Assembly (NCBI RefSeq): GCF_014644295.1
Contig: NZ_BMKK01000002.1
Location: 310,001 to 374,000, forward strand
Source: Emticicia aquatilis
GTDB lineage: Bacteria > Bacteroidota > Bacteroidia > Cytophagales > Spirosomataceae
DNA: 64,000 nt
Direction of reading: 5' to 3'
Position numbers and translations under genes: made by a program. Positions 16,681-24,568 of the stretch are shown in pieces; position 1 is the stretch's first letter, and each line of letters begins with the position of its first letter. The notes beneath the pieces were generated by a model. That model did not search any database. It was not told the DNA's origin and was given only the letters and a program-made list of their open reading frames with translations.

Positions 16681-17922
16681 TTAAGCTAATTCTAATTCGT
16701 CAACCCGAGTGCGAGTGTGGTCTAAGAAGTTTCGGATTCGGCCAGTGGCAGTTTCTAATTCTTCAGAAGATGCCAAAAACACAATTCTGAAATGGTCAGG
16801 TTTGATATAATTAAATCCAGTACCCGATACGACTAAAACTTTTTGTTCGCACAGCAAATCATAAGTAAATTGCTCATCATCTTTGAATGAGAATTTTCTT
16901 AAATCTATTTTTGGGAAAAGGTATAAAGCCCCTTTAGGCTTAACACAAGTAACCCCTGGAATATCAGTTATTTTGTAATGAACCAAATCTCGTTGCTTGC
17001 ACAGACGACCAGTTGGAGCAACCAAATCATTTATGCTTTGATAACCACCAAGAGCGGTTTGGATAGCATATTGGGCTGGTACGTTTGCACATAGGCGTAA
17101 ACTTGCCAATAGCGTAAAGCCTTCTACGAATGATTTTGCTCGGTGAGTTGCTCCGCTCAAAATTACCCAACCGCCACGGAAGCCCGTTGCACGGTAGTTT
17201 TTAGATAAGCCACCGTAAGTCATTACGAAAACGTCATCACTCAATGAACCCATTGGAATGTGTTTAGCACCATCGAAAAGGATTTTGTCATAAATTTCAT
17301 CGGCAAAAACCATAAGATTATGTTCGGCCGCTATTTTTATGATTCCCTCTAAAACATCTTTGTCGTAAACTGCTCCAGTTGGGTTATTGGGGTTAATAAC
17401 TACAATACCTTTAGTTTTTCGAGTAATTTTACGGCGAATATCATCTAAATCGGGGTTCCAGTCAGATTCTTCATCGCAGATATAATGCACTGGTTTGCCA
17501 CCAGAAAGTGCCACTGAGGTGGTCCAAAGTGGGTAGTCAGGTGAAGGAATCAAGATTTCATCACCATCATTTAGTAGAGCCTGCATTGTCATTACGATTA
17601 GCTCACTAACACCGTTACCTATAAATATATCATCAATCGTTACGCCATGAATACCAATTTGTTGAGTGTAGTGCATGATAGCCTTTCGGGCGGCAAAAAT
17701 TCCTAAGTGATGCACATAACCTTGTGCATTACGGATGTTCATAATCATATCATGAACAATCTCATCAGGAACATCAAATCCGAATGGGGCGGGATTGCCG
17801 ATATTCAGATTAATGATTTTTTGCCCCATCGCTTCCAATTGTTGAGCTTTCTCGAAAACTGGCCCACGTATAGCATAACTCAAATTATTGAGACGATTAC
17901 TTTTGTTGATATTGTTTAGCAT
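16681..17922 (-). CDS. Class I aminotransferase, AlaA/YfbQ-like
   Basis: 413 residues from the ATG at 17922, which places MLNNINKSNRLNNLSYAIRGP where E. coli AlaA begins; an upstream ATG at 17958 adds 12 residues without family support. Fold-type I PLP enzyme: NPNNPTG (177-183), D208 (FADEIYDK) and the PLP lysine K241 in GGLSKNYRATGFRGGW. AlaA-type enzymes transfer the amino group from glutamate to pyruvate, giving alanine. Cytoplasmic; no operon partner apparent. Confidence 0.9.
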   Translation of the reverse strand: MLNNINKSNRLNNLSYAIRGPVFEKAQQLEAMGQKIINLNIGNPAPFGFDVPDEIVHDMIMNIRNAQGYVHHLGIFAARKAIMHYTQQIGIHGVTIDDIFIGNGVSELIVMTMQALLNDGDEILIPSPDYPLWTTSVALSGGKPVHYICDEESDWNPDLDDIRRKITRKTKGIVVINPNNPTGAVYDKDVLEGIIKIAAEHNLMVFADEIYDKILFDGAKHIPMGSLSDDVFVMTYGGLSKNYRATGFRGGWVILSGATHRAKSFVEGFTLLASLRLCANVPAQYAIQTALGGYQSINDLVAPTGRLCKQRDLVHYKITDIPGVTCVKPKGALYLFPKIDLRKFSFKDDEQFTYDLLCEQKVLVVSGTGFNYIKPDHFRIVFLASSEELETATGRIRNFLDHTRTRVDELELA

Positions 17923-17995
17923 CTTCAATAGAAATAATTTATATGCAAAATTAGTCAAAAATCATGCGTTATTTTGATTTTTACGAATAAAAATA

Positions 17996-18026
17996 AGGAA
18001 GGCTTCGCTCTGAGCGAAGCCTTCCT
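17996..18026 (-). terminator. Terminator of the sigma-factor operon, GGAAGGCTTC hairpin family
   Basis: 14-bp stem AGGAAGGCTTCGCT / AGCGAAGCCTTCCT with a 3-base loop; the minus strand continues with TTATTTTTATT. It is closely similar to the hairpin at 29663-29695. Confidence 0.85.
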
Positions 18027-18046
18027 GTTATTAAAGCTCTAAAATA

Positions 18047-18487
18047 TTAATTATCTGCTTTTTCGTTCAGTTTTTCGAGAAGCATTTTATTGAAATTTGC
18101 TTCGGTGCGTTTGAGTTCCGAAAACTGACGAGGAGTGATTGTTCGGAGGATTTTATTCATATATTCTTCCTCTAAATCAAGTTCTTTTCTCCGCAGCGTT
18201 ATTACTTGTTTCTGAGCAGCGAGTATTTTATCATCGGTAGCAGCCAACGAAACAGCATCTTCCATGGTGCGGCGGATGTTCTTTTTAAGCTCTATTTTTT
18301 TGTTTTCGTACTCATTATAAACAGCCCAAAATTGTGGTGCTTGCTCAGGTGTAAGATTGAGCCGTTCGGTAATCATTCCGATTTTTGCCGAATGGATTTT
18401 TTGCATTCTGCCACCGCCGCCACCTTGTCGGTTTTGGGCAATCGAAAGCATTGGAAGCAACAGCAATATAAAAACTATTTTTTTCAT
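18047..18487 (-). CDS. Spy/CpxP-like periplasmic protein of the sigma-factor operon
   Basis: 146 residues: signal peptide (KKIVFILLLLPMLSIAQ), a Gly-rich linker (RQGGGGGRMQ), then all-helical sequence with LTPEQAPQFWAVYNEYENKK, like the LTxxQ motif of Spy/CpxP proteins, and many Lys/Glu. Such proteins bind unfolded envelope proteins or metal and feed back on stress regulators. It is the third gene of an operon with an ECF sigma factor and a membrane anti-sigma-like protein, an arrangement common in Bacteroidota. A large inverted repeat separates it from the second gene. Confidence 0.75.
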   Translation of the reverse strand: MKKIVFILLLLPMLSIAQNRQGGGGGRMQKIHSAKIGMITERLNLTPEQAPQFWAVYNEYENKKIELKKNIRRTMEDAVSLAATDDKILAAQKQVITLRRKELDLEEEYMNKILRTITPRQFSELKRTEANFNKMLLEKLNEKADN

Positions 18488-18495
18488 TGTATTTG

Positions 18496-18568
18496 AGGTC
18501 TGACGAAACGTCTGACCAGTTTATGGTTTTACTCTATTACTTTTTGGTCAGACGTTTCCGTCAGACCT
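18496..18568. repeat. Inverted repeat between two genes of the sigma operon
   Basis: Arm 18496-18518 (AGGTCTGACG-AAACGTCTGACCA) is complementary to 18545-18568 except for one inserted base; the spacer is 26 bases. Each arm contains GTCTGAC twice as a direct repeat. It may attenuate or stabilise mRNA between the anti-sigma and Spy-like genes. Confidence 0.75.
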
Positions 18569-18571
18569 GTG

Positions 18572-19288
18572 TTAAATATCTTCTTCTAAATCTTGATTTT
18601 CGAGATGCTCCAAAATGTCTTTTTTATCTAAATTTAGCCCATCTAATGCCTTATTATCAGCAGTTTTTGCGGAGTTTTGTACTGTTTCTGCGGCAGTTTC
18701 ATATTCGAGATAGCTCAAGTCTTGAGTTTCTAAATATGATTTTATTTCTTCATTACTTACTTTTTCTAAAGCAAGTTCGGTCTTGTTTTTTGTAAATTGA
18801 GGTATCCCAAACCACAAACCAACCATCAAAACAAGACTTGCTGCTGCTGACCAACGAATTTTTGAAGACTCCCACCAGTTAACTTTGATGATTTTAGGTT
18901 GCTTTGGAGCTGTTTTAGTTAAAATTTCATCAGTTAAGTTATCAAAATAATCTGCTGGAACTTTAAAAATATTATCTTTTCCGAATCTTTCAATGTTTGT
19001 GTTGATTTCGAGTTCTTGAAAATATTCTGCAGGAACTTTGAAAACATTTACTCGTGCTAAACTTTCTAAATCAATATTTTTCTTTTCGATTTGCTCAATT
19101 CTACCCATGATTTTGGCCGAAAGTCCTTCAAAATAACCCTCAGGCATGGCAAAAGGCGTTTGTTTTTTTGAACTAAGGCTTGTGGTAGATTCAGAAGTTT
19201 GTTTTAAAATAGACAAAGTAAGGTCATCAAAGTAATTATTTGGAACTTTGAAAACATTAACTTTTGCTATTTTATCAAGTGAAATCAT
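18572..19288 (-). CDS. Membrane anti-sigma-like protein with four FKVPxxYF repeats
   Basis: 238 residues. The N-terminal cytoplasmic part holds four copies of a short motif: VNVFKVPNNYFDDL (10-23), TPFAMPEGYFEGL (44-56), VNVFKVPAEYFQEL (80-93) and DNIFKVPADYFDNL (105-118). One membrane helix follows at about 147-164 (SAAASLVLMVGLWFGIPQF), then an acidic periplasmic tail (EKVSNEEIKSYLETQDL). Single FKVPxxYF motifs are common at the N-terminus of Bacteroidota proteins encoded after ECF sigma factors; four is unusual. No zinc-binding anti-sigma motif (HxxxCxxC) is present. It is translated 72 bases downstream of the sigma gene and probably binds that sigma factor, which is inference. Confidence 0.8.
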   Translation of the reverse strand: MISLDKIAKVNVFKVPNNYFDDLTLSILKQTSESTTSLSSKKQTPFAMPEGYFEGLSAKIMGRIEQIEKKNIDLESLARVNVFKVPAEYFQELEINTNIERFGKDNIFKVPADYFDNLTDEILTKTAPKQPKIIKVNWWESSKIRWSAAASLVLMVGLWFGIPQFTKNKTELALEKVSNEEIKSYLETQDLSYLEYETAAETVQNSAKTADNKALDGLNLDKKDILEHLENQDLEEDI

Positions 19289-19360
19289 GGTGTTTTTGCT
19301 TCAAAAATTTGTCTGAACGATATTTTGACAAACATATTTTAAAAAGGTTTAATTTTTTTC

Positions 19361-19927
19361 TTAAAAACTTGCCTCTTGACTATTGAGTGTCTCCTCGATT
19401 TTCTTGACTGCTAAATGATACGACGCCTTCAATGCTCCAACCGAAGTGCCTGTAATTTCGGCAATTTCTTCGTACTTCATATCATCGTAATATTTCATGT
19501 TAAATACAAGTCGCTGTTTGTCAGGTAATTGCAAAAGAGCTTTCTGTAGTTTTATTTGAATTTCATCGCCTGAAATATAATCTTGACTTATCGAACTTTC
19601 AAGTGTATTAAGCAAATCAAGGCTATCGTCGTTTTCGAGTGGCACATGATTTTGGCGACGCTTCTTTTGTAAAAAATTTAAACTTTCGTTAGTTGCGATT
19701 CGGTAAATCCACGTATAGAGCTGAGAGTCAGACCTAAAGTTTTGCAAACCTTGCCATACTTTAATAAAAGTTTCTTGCACGACATCATCGGCATCGTCGT
19801 GGTCAATGACCATCTTACGAATATGCCAATAGATTTTCTGCTGATATTTTTTTATCAGTTGACTAAAGGCATCGTGCCGTTTTAACTCGTCTTGAAATTG
19901 TAATAGCAGTTCCGAATCGGATATCAT
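19361..19927 (-). CDS. ECF-type RNA polymerase sigma factor
   Basis: 188 residues. Region 2 is at about 23-90 (YQQKIYWHIRKMVIDHDDADDVVQETFIKVWQGLQNF and YTWIYRIATNESLNFLQKKRR), region 4 at about 130-180 (LPDKQRLVFNMKYYDDMKYEEIAEITG, SVGALKASYHLAVKKIEE). Typical length and motif spacing for sigma-E-like factors. First gene of a three-gene operon with a membrane protein and a Spy-like periplasmic protein, suggesting an envelope-stress regulon. Confidence 0.96.
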   Translation of the reverse strand: MISDSELLLQFQDELKRHDAFSQLIKKYQQKIYWHIRKMVIDHDDADDVVQETFIKVWQGLQNFRSDSQLYTWIYRIATNESLNFLQKKRRQNHVPLENDDSLDLLNTLESSISQDYISGDEIQIKLQKALLQLPDKQRLVFNMKYYDDMKYEEIAEITGTSVGALKASYHLAVKKIEETLNSQEASF

Positions 19928-19999
19928 ACAAAAATATTTTCTGTGATGTTGGTTGGACTGATAAATTTACCCAAAGTTTAATTTTTAGATAAATAAAAT

Positions 20000-20040
20000 A
20001 AAAAAGTGCTAATTACGAAGCATGTAATCAGCACTTTTTT
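20000..20040. terminator. Terminator downstream of the transketolase C-terminal subunit gene
   Basis: AAAAAAGTGCT / AGCACTTTTTT with an inner ATTAC/GTAAT pairing. It lies between the tkt stop (20057) and the sigma-gene start, and suits the minus-strand tkt operon. Confidence 0.8.
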
Positions 20041-20056
20041 AATGAATAATTAATTA

Positions 20057-21013
20057 TTATCCTTTTCTTGCAATCACTTTCAATGCTTTCTCTACGATTG
20101 TTGCAGCATTTAAGCCGTATTTTTCCATCAATTGAGCAGGAGTTCCTGACTCGCCGAATGAATTATCTACCGCTACGTATTCTTGTGGAGCTAAGAAGTT
20201 TTTCGCCAATGTTTGAGCAATTGCATCTCCCAAACCACCATTCATTTGGTGTTCTTCGCACGAAACCACACATTTAGTTTTACGAACCGATTTTAAAATC
20301 GCTTTTTCGTCGAGAGGCTTGATAGTGTGAATATTAACGATTTCAGCACTGATTCCTTTTGCTTCCAAAATCTCACATGCTTGGATAGCTTCCCAAACTA
20401 AGTGGCCTGTTGCGAAAATACTTACATCTTTACCTTCCGAAACCATCCATGCTTTTCCGATTTCAAATTTTTGGTCTGGTGCAGTGAAAACCGGCACAAC
20501 TGGGCGACCAAAACGTAAGTAAACTGGACCTTCGTGTTCGGCAGCGGCGATTGTTGCAGCTTTTGTCTGATTAAAATCGCAAGGATTAATAACTGTCATA
20601 TTTGGCAATGAACGCATCATGGCTAAATCTTCTAAGATTTGGTGAGTTGCACCATCTTCGCCTAATGTAAGACCAGCGTGCGAAACGGCAATCTTAACGT
20701 TTTTGTCAGAATAAGCTACCGACTGACGGATTTGGTCATACACACGGCTCGAACCAAAGTTAGCGAAAGTTGTAGCAAACGGAATTTTTCCGCCGATTGT
20801 CAAACCGGCAGCTACACCTATCATATTTGCCTCAGCAATACCACATTGGATAAAACGCTCAGGGTTTTCTTTGATGAATGTATCAATTTTCAATGAACCC
20901 ACTAAGTCGGCACAGAGTGTCACGACATTAGGATTTGTGCGACCAAGCTCGGTCATGCCCGCTCCGAATCCAGAGCGTGTATCTTTTTTCTCGGTAAATG
21001 GATATTTTGTCAT
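20057..21013 (-). CDS. Transketolase, C-terminal (pyrimidine-binding) subunit
   Basis: 318 residues covering the Pyr and C-terminal domains of transketolase: GFGAGMTELGRTNPNVVTLCADL, GIAEANMIGVAAGL with the catalytic-type glutamate, HAGLTLGEDGATHQ and a transketolase-C domain (VSIFATGHLVWEA; VSCEEHQMNGGLG). The enzyme moves two-carbon units between sugar phosphates with thiamine diphosphate; split two-subunit forms are common in Bacteroidota and archaea. Its partner subunit is encoded at 22652-23518, but 1.6 kb carrying an ATPase and a TOPRIM gene lie between them, whereas the two halves are normally adjacent. Confidence 0.95.
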   Translation of the reverse strand: MTKYPFTEKKDTRSGFGAGMTELGRTNPNVVTLCADLVGSLKIDTFIKENPERFIQCGIAEANMIGVAAGLTIGGKIPFATTFANFGSSRVYDQIRQSVAYSDKNVKIAVSHAGLTLGEDGATHQILEDLAMMRSLPNMTVINPCDFNQTKAATIAAAEHEGPVYLRFGRPVVPVFTAPDQKFEIGKAWMVSEGKDVSIFATGHLVWEAIQACEILEAKGISAEIVNIHTIKPLDEKAILKSVRKTKCVVSCEEHQMNGGLGDAIAQTLAKNFLAPQEYVAVDNSFGESGTPAQLMEKYGLNAATIVEKALKVIARKG

Positions 21014-21056
21014 ATTAAAAATTTCTCCGCTCCCCTGATAGAGAAGATTTTTGATT

Positions 21057-21650
21057 TTATCCCCCTTTAGGGGTTAGGGGTTTTAATGATTCTAATTTTT
21101 TAATAAAATATTTTGCACTTTGGCAATTTGAGTGTTTGGCGGCATTTTCGATTGAAAAACCATTTTTAAGCATTATACCGGCAAAAATGAGTTTATCACT
21201 AATGCCTCTTTTTTTGATTTCAATACTTTGCCGTTTCAAATAATCGAACGGCTTTTCAATACTTTCGGGTAAATCATGATAGTAAGAATCTTGTTCAAAA
21301 TAGGATGAAATAGCTTTTGTATCTGCTAAAAACCAAGACTCGATTGCTTTAACAACAATGATTTTATTCACTTCGTCAGATGCAATTTCGTCTTTGGCGT
21401 CGATAACACAAGTTAAATCTTCTAAATCACGGATAACGAAAATATATTCTGCTCCGTTATCTTTTAAGATTTCAATAAAAGCCTCAATTTTTTCTTTATT
21501 CTTGAAAATATCCTTTCCTCTCTGACCTTTGGTGGGTAAAATACTTGGTAAAATTTCGATATTTCGTGATTGACAATACGCCTTGAAATTATCGGATAAA
21601 ATTATCTTTTTTTCGGTATCACCTTCCACTAAAAATCCAACTTTTACCAC
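21057..21650 (-). CDS. DUF4276-like TOPRIM-fold protein of an ATPase-TOPRIM pair
   Basis: 197 residues from a GTG at 21650, where GTG overlaps the stop of the ATPase gene (GTGGTAA); the ATG at 21683 would give 11 more residues that merely repeat the ATPase's frame-shifted end. It starts with VKVGFLVEGDTEKK, the TOPRIM glutamate motif; later IFVIRDLEDLT (acidic DxxD) and KAIESWFLADTKAI match the DUF4276 pattern. TOPRIM domains cut or join nucleic acids with metal ions. The C-terminal residues LTPKGG are encoded by a G/C-rich repeat. Together with the upstream ATPase it resembles OLD-, AbiL- or PARIS-like defence pairs; function is inferred. Confidence 0.8.
   Translation of the reverse strand: MVKVGFLVEGDTEKKIILSDNFKAYCQSRNIEILPSILPTKGQRGKDIFKNKEKIEAFIEILKDNGAEYIFVIRDLEDLTCVIDAKDEIASDEVNKIIVVKAIESWFLADTKAISSYFEQDSYYHDLPESIEKPFDYLKRQSIEIKKRGISDKLIFAGIMLKNGFSIENAAKHSNCQSAKYFIKKLESLKPLTPKGG
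21061..21083. repeat. Left copy of direct repeat bounding the ATPase-TOPRIM module
   Basis: CCCTTTAGGGGTTAGGGG plus TTT at 21063-21083 is identical to 22633-22653, in the same orientation. It codes for the last residues of the TOPRIM protein. Confidence 0.85.
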
Positions 21651-22621
21651 GGTGTGCCACCTCCCAAAGCCCCCGATAACCAAACCTCAGCCATATCTAA
21701 ACCATGAAGATTCATGCCTTTGATTTGCTTGATTTGGGTTTCACCATTGATTTTATCTACAACAATAACTTCTTCTGGTTGAAGACACTCGACTAATGTT
21801 TGTGAGTGCGTATTCAACCAAATATAATGACCTTTTTCTGCACAAGCATTTCTGAAAAAATCCACCAACTTTCTGATAACGTAAGGATTTAACCCATTTT
21901 CAGGTTCTTCGATACACAAAAACTGAGGCTCATCAGATTGATAAACGGCTGCCAATAAGGCGATTATATTGTAAGTGCCATCAGAAATGAGTTCTTTATT
22001 AAATGGTCTTTCGTAATGTTTCTGATATATTAAAAGGTTCTCATTACTACTAAACTCGCTTTTTTGAACTTCAATTCTATCAAATTCTGGTAAAAATAAC
22101 TCTAACCATTCGCTTATTTCTTCTCGTTTTTCTTTGTTTTCGAGAAGGCGTTTTAGAACTTTTTCGAGGTTATCGCAGGAAAAAGATAGCTTGTTATTGG
22201 ATTGAAAAGATATTCTTTCTTTCAATTTATTCGAGACAAATATTCTTGAAAAACTATCTTTATAAAACTCCTCTATTCTTTTAGGATTACGAGTTTGGTA
22301 AGTTCCACTTGCACCACTTAGCCAGTATCTATCTTCTAATCCACTGAAACTAATTGTAAGATATTTATTCTTATCTTCCCATAAATTTAACTCGAATACT
22401 TTTTCAACTAAATTTTTGTTGAAAATATTATTACCATCATAGATAGAATATAAATACTCAAGTGTAACATTTTGATAAAGAAATGATAATTCCAAAGCCT
22501 CAAAAATATTAGACTTACCACTTCCATTTGGGCCGACAAAAACGGTAAAAGGATTTGGCTCGTTGATAGTTAAATCAACGATAGACTTAAAATTCTTGAT
22601 ATGTAAAGATTTTATCTTCAA
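21644..22621 (-). CDS. AAA ATPase (RecF/OLD-like, AAA_15/21 type)
   Basis: 325 residues. It starts with the family hallmark KIKSLHIKNFKSI, has Walker A GPNGSGKS (30-37), an ABC-type signature ISDGTYN (212-218), Walker B FLCIEEPENGL (234-244) and the H-loop NTHS (270-273). The insert between Walker A and the signature is short, with no long coiled coil, as in defence-type ATPases (AriA of PARIS, AbiL, OLD family). The only start placing KIKSL at the N-terminus is a TTG at 22621; an ATG ten bases upstream is out of frame. Translationally coupled to the TOPRIM gene and lying 30 bases after the transketolase N subunit stop. Confidence 0.9.
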   Translation of the reverse strand: MKIKSLHIKNFKSIVDLTINEPNPFTVFVGPNGSGKSNIFEALELSFLYQNVTLEYLYSIYDGNNIFNKNLVEKVFELNLWEDKNKYLTISFSGLEDRYWLSGASGTYQTRNPKRIEEFYKDSFSRIFVSNKLKERISFQSNNKLSFSCDNLEKVLKRLLENKEKREEISEWLELFLPEFDRIEVQKSEFSSNENLLIYQKHYERPFNKELISDGTYNIIALLAAVYQSDEPQFLCIEEPENGLNPYVIRKLVDFFRNACAEKGHYIWLNTHSQTLVECLQPEEVIVVDKINGETQIKQIKGMNLHGLDMAEVWLSGALGGGTPW

Positions 22622-22630
22622 AATACATGT

Positions 22631-22653
22631 CTCCCTTTAGGGGTTAGGGGTTT
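22631..22653. repeat. Right copy of direct repeat bounding the ATPase-TOPRIM module
   Basis: Bases 22633-22653 match 21063-21083 exactly. The copy overlaps the stop codon of the transketolase N-terminal subunit gene (22652-22654). Relatives with the same CCCC-T-N3-GGGGTT-N-GGGG plan lie at 3070 and 3163. Confidence 0.85.
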
Positions 22654-23518
22654 AATAATCTCCCAAAGTCTCAGGCAATTGAGCCAATGCTGCTGCCAAT
22701 TGCTCGTCGTTTGGAGCTACACCGTGCCATTTGTGGCTTCCCATCATGAAATCAACGCCAGCACCCATTTCAGTTTTTAATAAAATCATTACTGGTTGAC
22801 CTTTGCCCAATAAACGTTTTGCTTTACGCAAACCCGCTACTACTTGTTCCATGTCATTACCATCTTTGATTTCCATTACATTCCAGCCGAATGCTTTGTA
22901 TTTAGCTTTCAAATCACGGTTCGACATTACTTTTTCAGTCGGGCCATCAATTTGTTGTCCGTTTAAGTCGATGATACCAACCAAATTGTCCAATTTGTGG
23001 TGCGGAGCGGCTTGTGCTGCTTCCCAAACTTGTCCTTCTTGTTGCTCGCCATCGCCCATTAAGCAATAAACCGTAGTTTTTTCACCATTCAAACGCTTCG
23101 CTAATGCTGCACCAATTGCTACCGACAAGCCTTGTCCGAGTGAACCAGAGGCAATACGGATACCTGGAAGATGCTCATGCGTAGTTGGGTGACCTTGCAA
23201 ACGTGAGTTTATTTTACGGAAAGTAGCCAATTCTGCTTTATCGAAATAGCCTCTGTGAGCCAAAACACTATAAAAAACAGGCGAAATATGGCCATTCGAA
23301 AGGAAAAATAAATCTTCGTTTGTGGCGTCCATGTTAAAAGTAAGGAACCCGCCTTTACCTTTACGGTTGTTGATTTTCATTTGTTGGAAGTAAAGGCCAA
23401 CAATTACATCAGTACAACCTAATGAACCACCTGGGTGACCTGATTGACAGCCATGAACCATTCTAACGATGTCTCGACGTACCTGCGAAGCGATGTCTTG
23501 TAATTCTTTGGTTTGCAT
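22652..23518 (-). CDS. Transketolase, N-terminal (thiamine diphosphate-binding) subunit
   Basis: 288 residues: VRMVHGCQSGHPGGSLGCTD at the N-terminus, FFLSNGHISPVFYSVLA, ASGSLGQGLSVAIGAAL, and the ThDP/metal motif MGDGEQQEGQVWEAAQ followed by LVGIIDLNGQQIDG. It provides the diphosphate-binding half of transketolase; the other half is encoded at 20057-21013. A TACTTTTG box at 23557-23564, about 40 bases upstream, is a likely promoter element. The final codon lies inside a direct repeat that borders the ATPase-TOPRIM pair. Confidence 0.95.
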   Translation of the reverse strand: MQTKELQDIASQVRRDIVRMVHGCQSGHPGGSLGCTDVIVGLYFQQMKINNRKGKGGFLTFNMDATNEDLFFLSNGHISPVFYSVLAHRGYFDKAELATFRKINSRLQGHPTTHEHLPGIRIASGSLGQGLSVAIGAALAKRLNGEKTTVYCLMGDGEQQEGQVWEAAQAAPHHKLDNLVGIIDLNGQQIDGPTEKVMSNRDLKAKYKAFGWNVMEIKDGNDMEQVVAGLRKAKRLLGKGQPVMILLKTEMGAGVDFMMGSHKWHGVAPNDEQLAAALAQLPETLGDY

Positions 23519-23556
23519 TTACAAATAATTATTAAGTGTCAAATATACAATTAATA

Positions 23557-23564
23557 CAAAAGTA
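23557..23564 (-). promoter_or_regulatory. Likely -7 box of the transketolase operon
   Basis: TACTTTTG on the minus strand, matching TAnnTTTG and the boxes before tRNA-Ser and the micro-gene at 55636; no clear TTG at -33. Confidence 0.45.
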
Positions 23565-23640
23565 ATAAAAAAATATAAAAAAGGAATGTTTTACTTAGTA
23601 TTATGCAAAAGTAAGCAATACATCTTGCTTTAAAAACATA

Positions 23641-23665
23641 AAAACCTCACAGAAGCGAGGTTTTT
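23641..23665 (-). terminator. Terminator of the DUF1295 gene
   Basis: AAAACCTC / GAGGTTTT stem with an 8-base loop; the minus strand runs on into a T-rich stretch. Confidence 0.7.
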
Positions 23666-23697
23666 ATTGAAATCTATATTATTTGTGCAAAAAAGTA

Positions 23698-24519
23698 TCA
23701 AAAAAACTTCGGAAAGAAGGCAGGTACTCTTTTTATGTAATCGGCATATTGTGGCTTGGTTTCTTGTAGTTTTTGCTCTAAAAGTGTTACACCAGAAACT
23801 TTCATCAACAAAAATGTCATTAAAACTGGGCTAAAAATGTAGAGGAATCCACCATTTGAAAATGCAAATAAATAAAAGCCCCACCAAAGAAGGGCATCAC
23901 CAAAATAGTTAGGGTGGCGGGTTAAAGCCCAAAAACCTGTTTGGAGTACCTTTCCTTTATTTGCTGGATTTTTCTTGAATTGAGTTAGTTGCCAATCACC
24001 AATGGCTTCAAAAGTAAATCCTATTAACCAGAGTAAGATTCCTACGTAGTCAGCAATATTTAATGTGGAGGATGTTTTGGCAATAGCACGTACATATACC
24101 GCAGAAATTATCCAAAGTAGCACACCTTGAAGCAAGAAAACTCTAAGAAAAGATACCCACCACCAATTTAGCTGATATTGTTTTCGCCATTCTTGATAAC
24201 GATAATCTTCGCCCTTGCCGATATTGCGGAAAGCTAAATGAATACTTAGTCGAAGTCCCCAAATACTGATAAGTATGCAATAGATAAGCGAACGAGTATC
24301 TGTTAGGTTCAGGTTTGTTCTATAAAACCAAGCTACGATTACAAAGCCTGTTCCCCAAAAAATATCAATAATGCTGGCATCTTTTACCATAAGGCTGATT
24401 ATCCAAAGGATTGATAAACAAGATATTAAAACAACAAAACCTTCCCCAAATGGAAAAGGCTCTGTAATTAAGAATATACTTAAACCAACTATCAATAAGA
24501 GTAATACTATACGAATCAT
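23698..24519 (-). CDS. DUF1295 family membrane protein (steroid 5-alpha-reductase/ICMT fold)
   Basis: 273 residues with about six or seven membrane helices from the first residues (RIVLLLLIVGLSIFLI) onward. The C-terminal third has LTRHPNYFGDALLWWGFYLFAFS, the RHPxYxG motif of isoprenylcysteine methyltransferase and 5-alpha-reductase-like proteins, which bind SAM or NADPH at the membrane face. DUF1295 members are named after this fold; their substrate is mostly unknown. It follows bcp on the same strand after 49 bases, so they may be co-transcribed, and ends at a hairpin. Confidence 0.88.
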   Translation of the reverse strand: MIRIVLLLLIVGLSIFLITEPFPFGEGFVVLISCLSILWIISLMVKDASIIDIFWGTGFVIVAWFYRTNLNLTDTRSLIYCILISIWGLRLSIHLAFRNIGKGEDYRYQEWRKQYQLNWWWVSFLRVFLLQGVLLWIISAVYVRAIAKTSSTLNIADYVGILLWLIGFTFEAIGDWQLTQFKKNPANKGKVLQTGFWALTRHPNYFGDALLWWGFYLFAFSNGGFLYIFSPVLMTFLLMKVSGVTLLEQKLQETKPQYADYIKRVPAFFPKFF

Positions 24520-24568
24520 GTTTTTGATGTTTAGTGTTCAATTCATTGAATTCGTTGGCGGCTTAGAT

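Noticed and set aside
21651-21683. ATG at 21683 as start of the TOPRIM protein
   Set aside because: It would put 11 residues that overlap the ATPase end before the TOPRIM motif; the coupled GTG at 21650 fits the family better, though the ATG cannot be ruled out.
21057-22621. Identification as a PARIS or Gabija system
   Set aside because: PARIS needs AriA plus a DUF4435 AriB and Gabija a fused ATPase-TOPRIM plus helicase; here the TOPRIM looks like DUF4276, so only an analogy is claimed.
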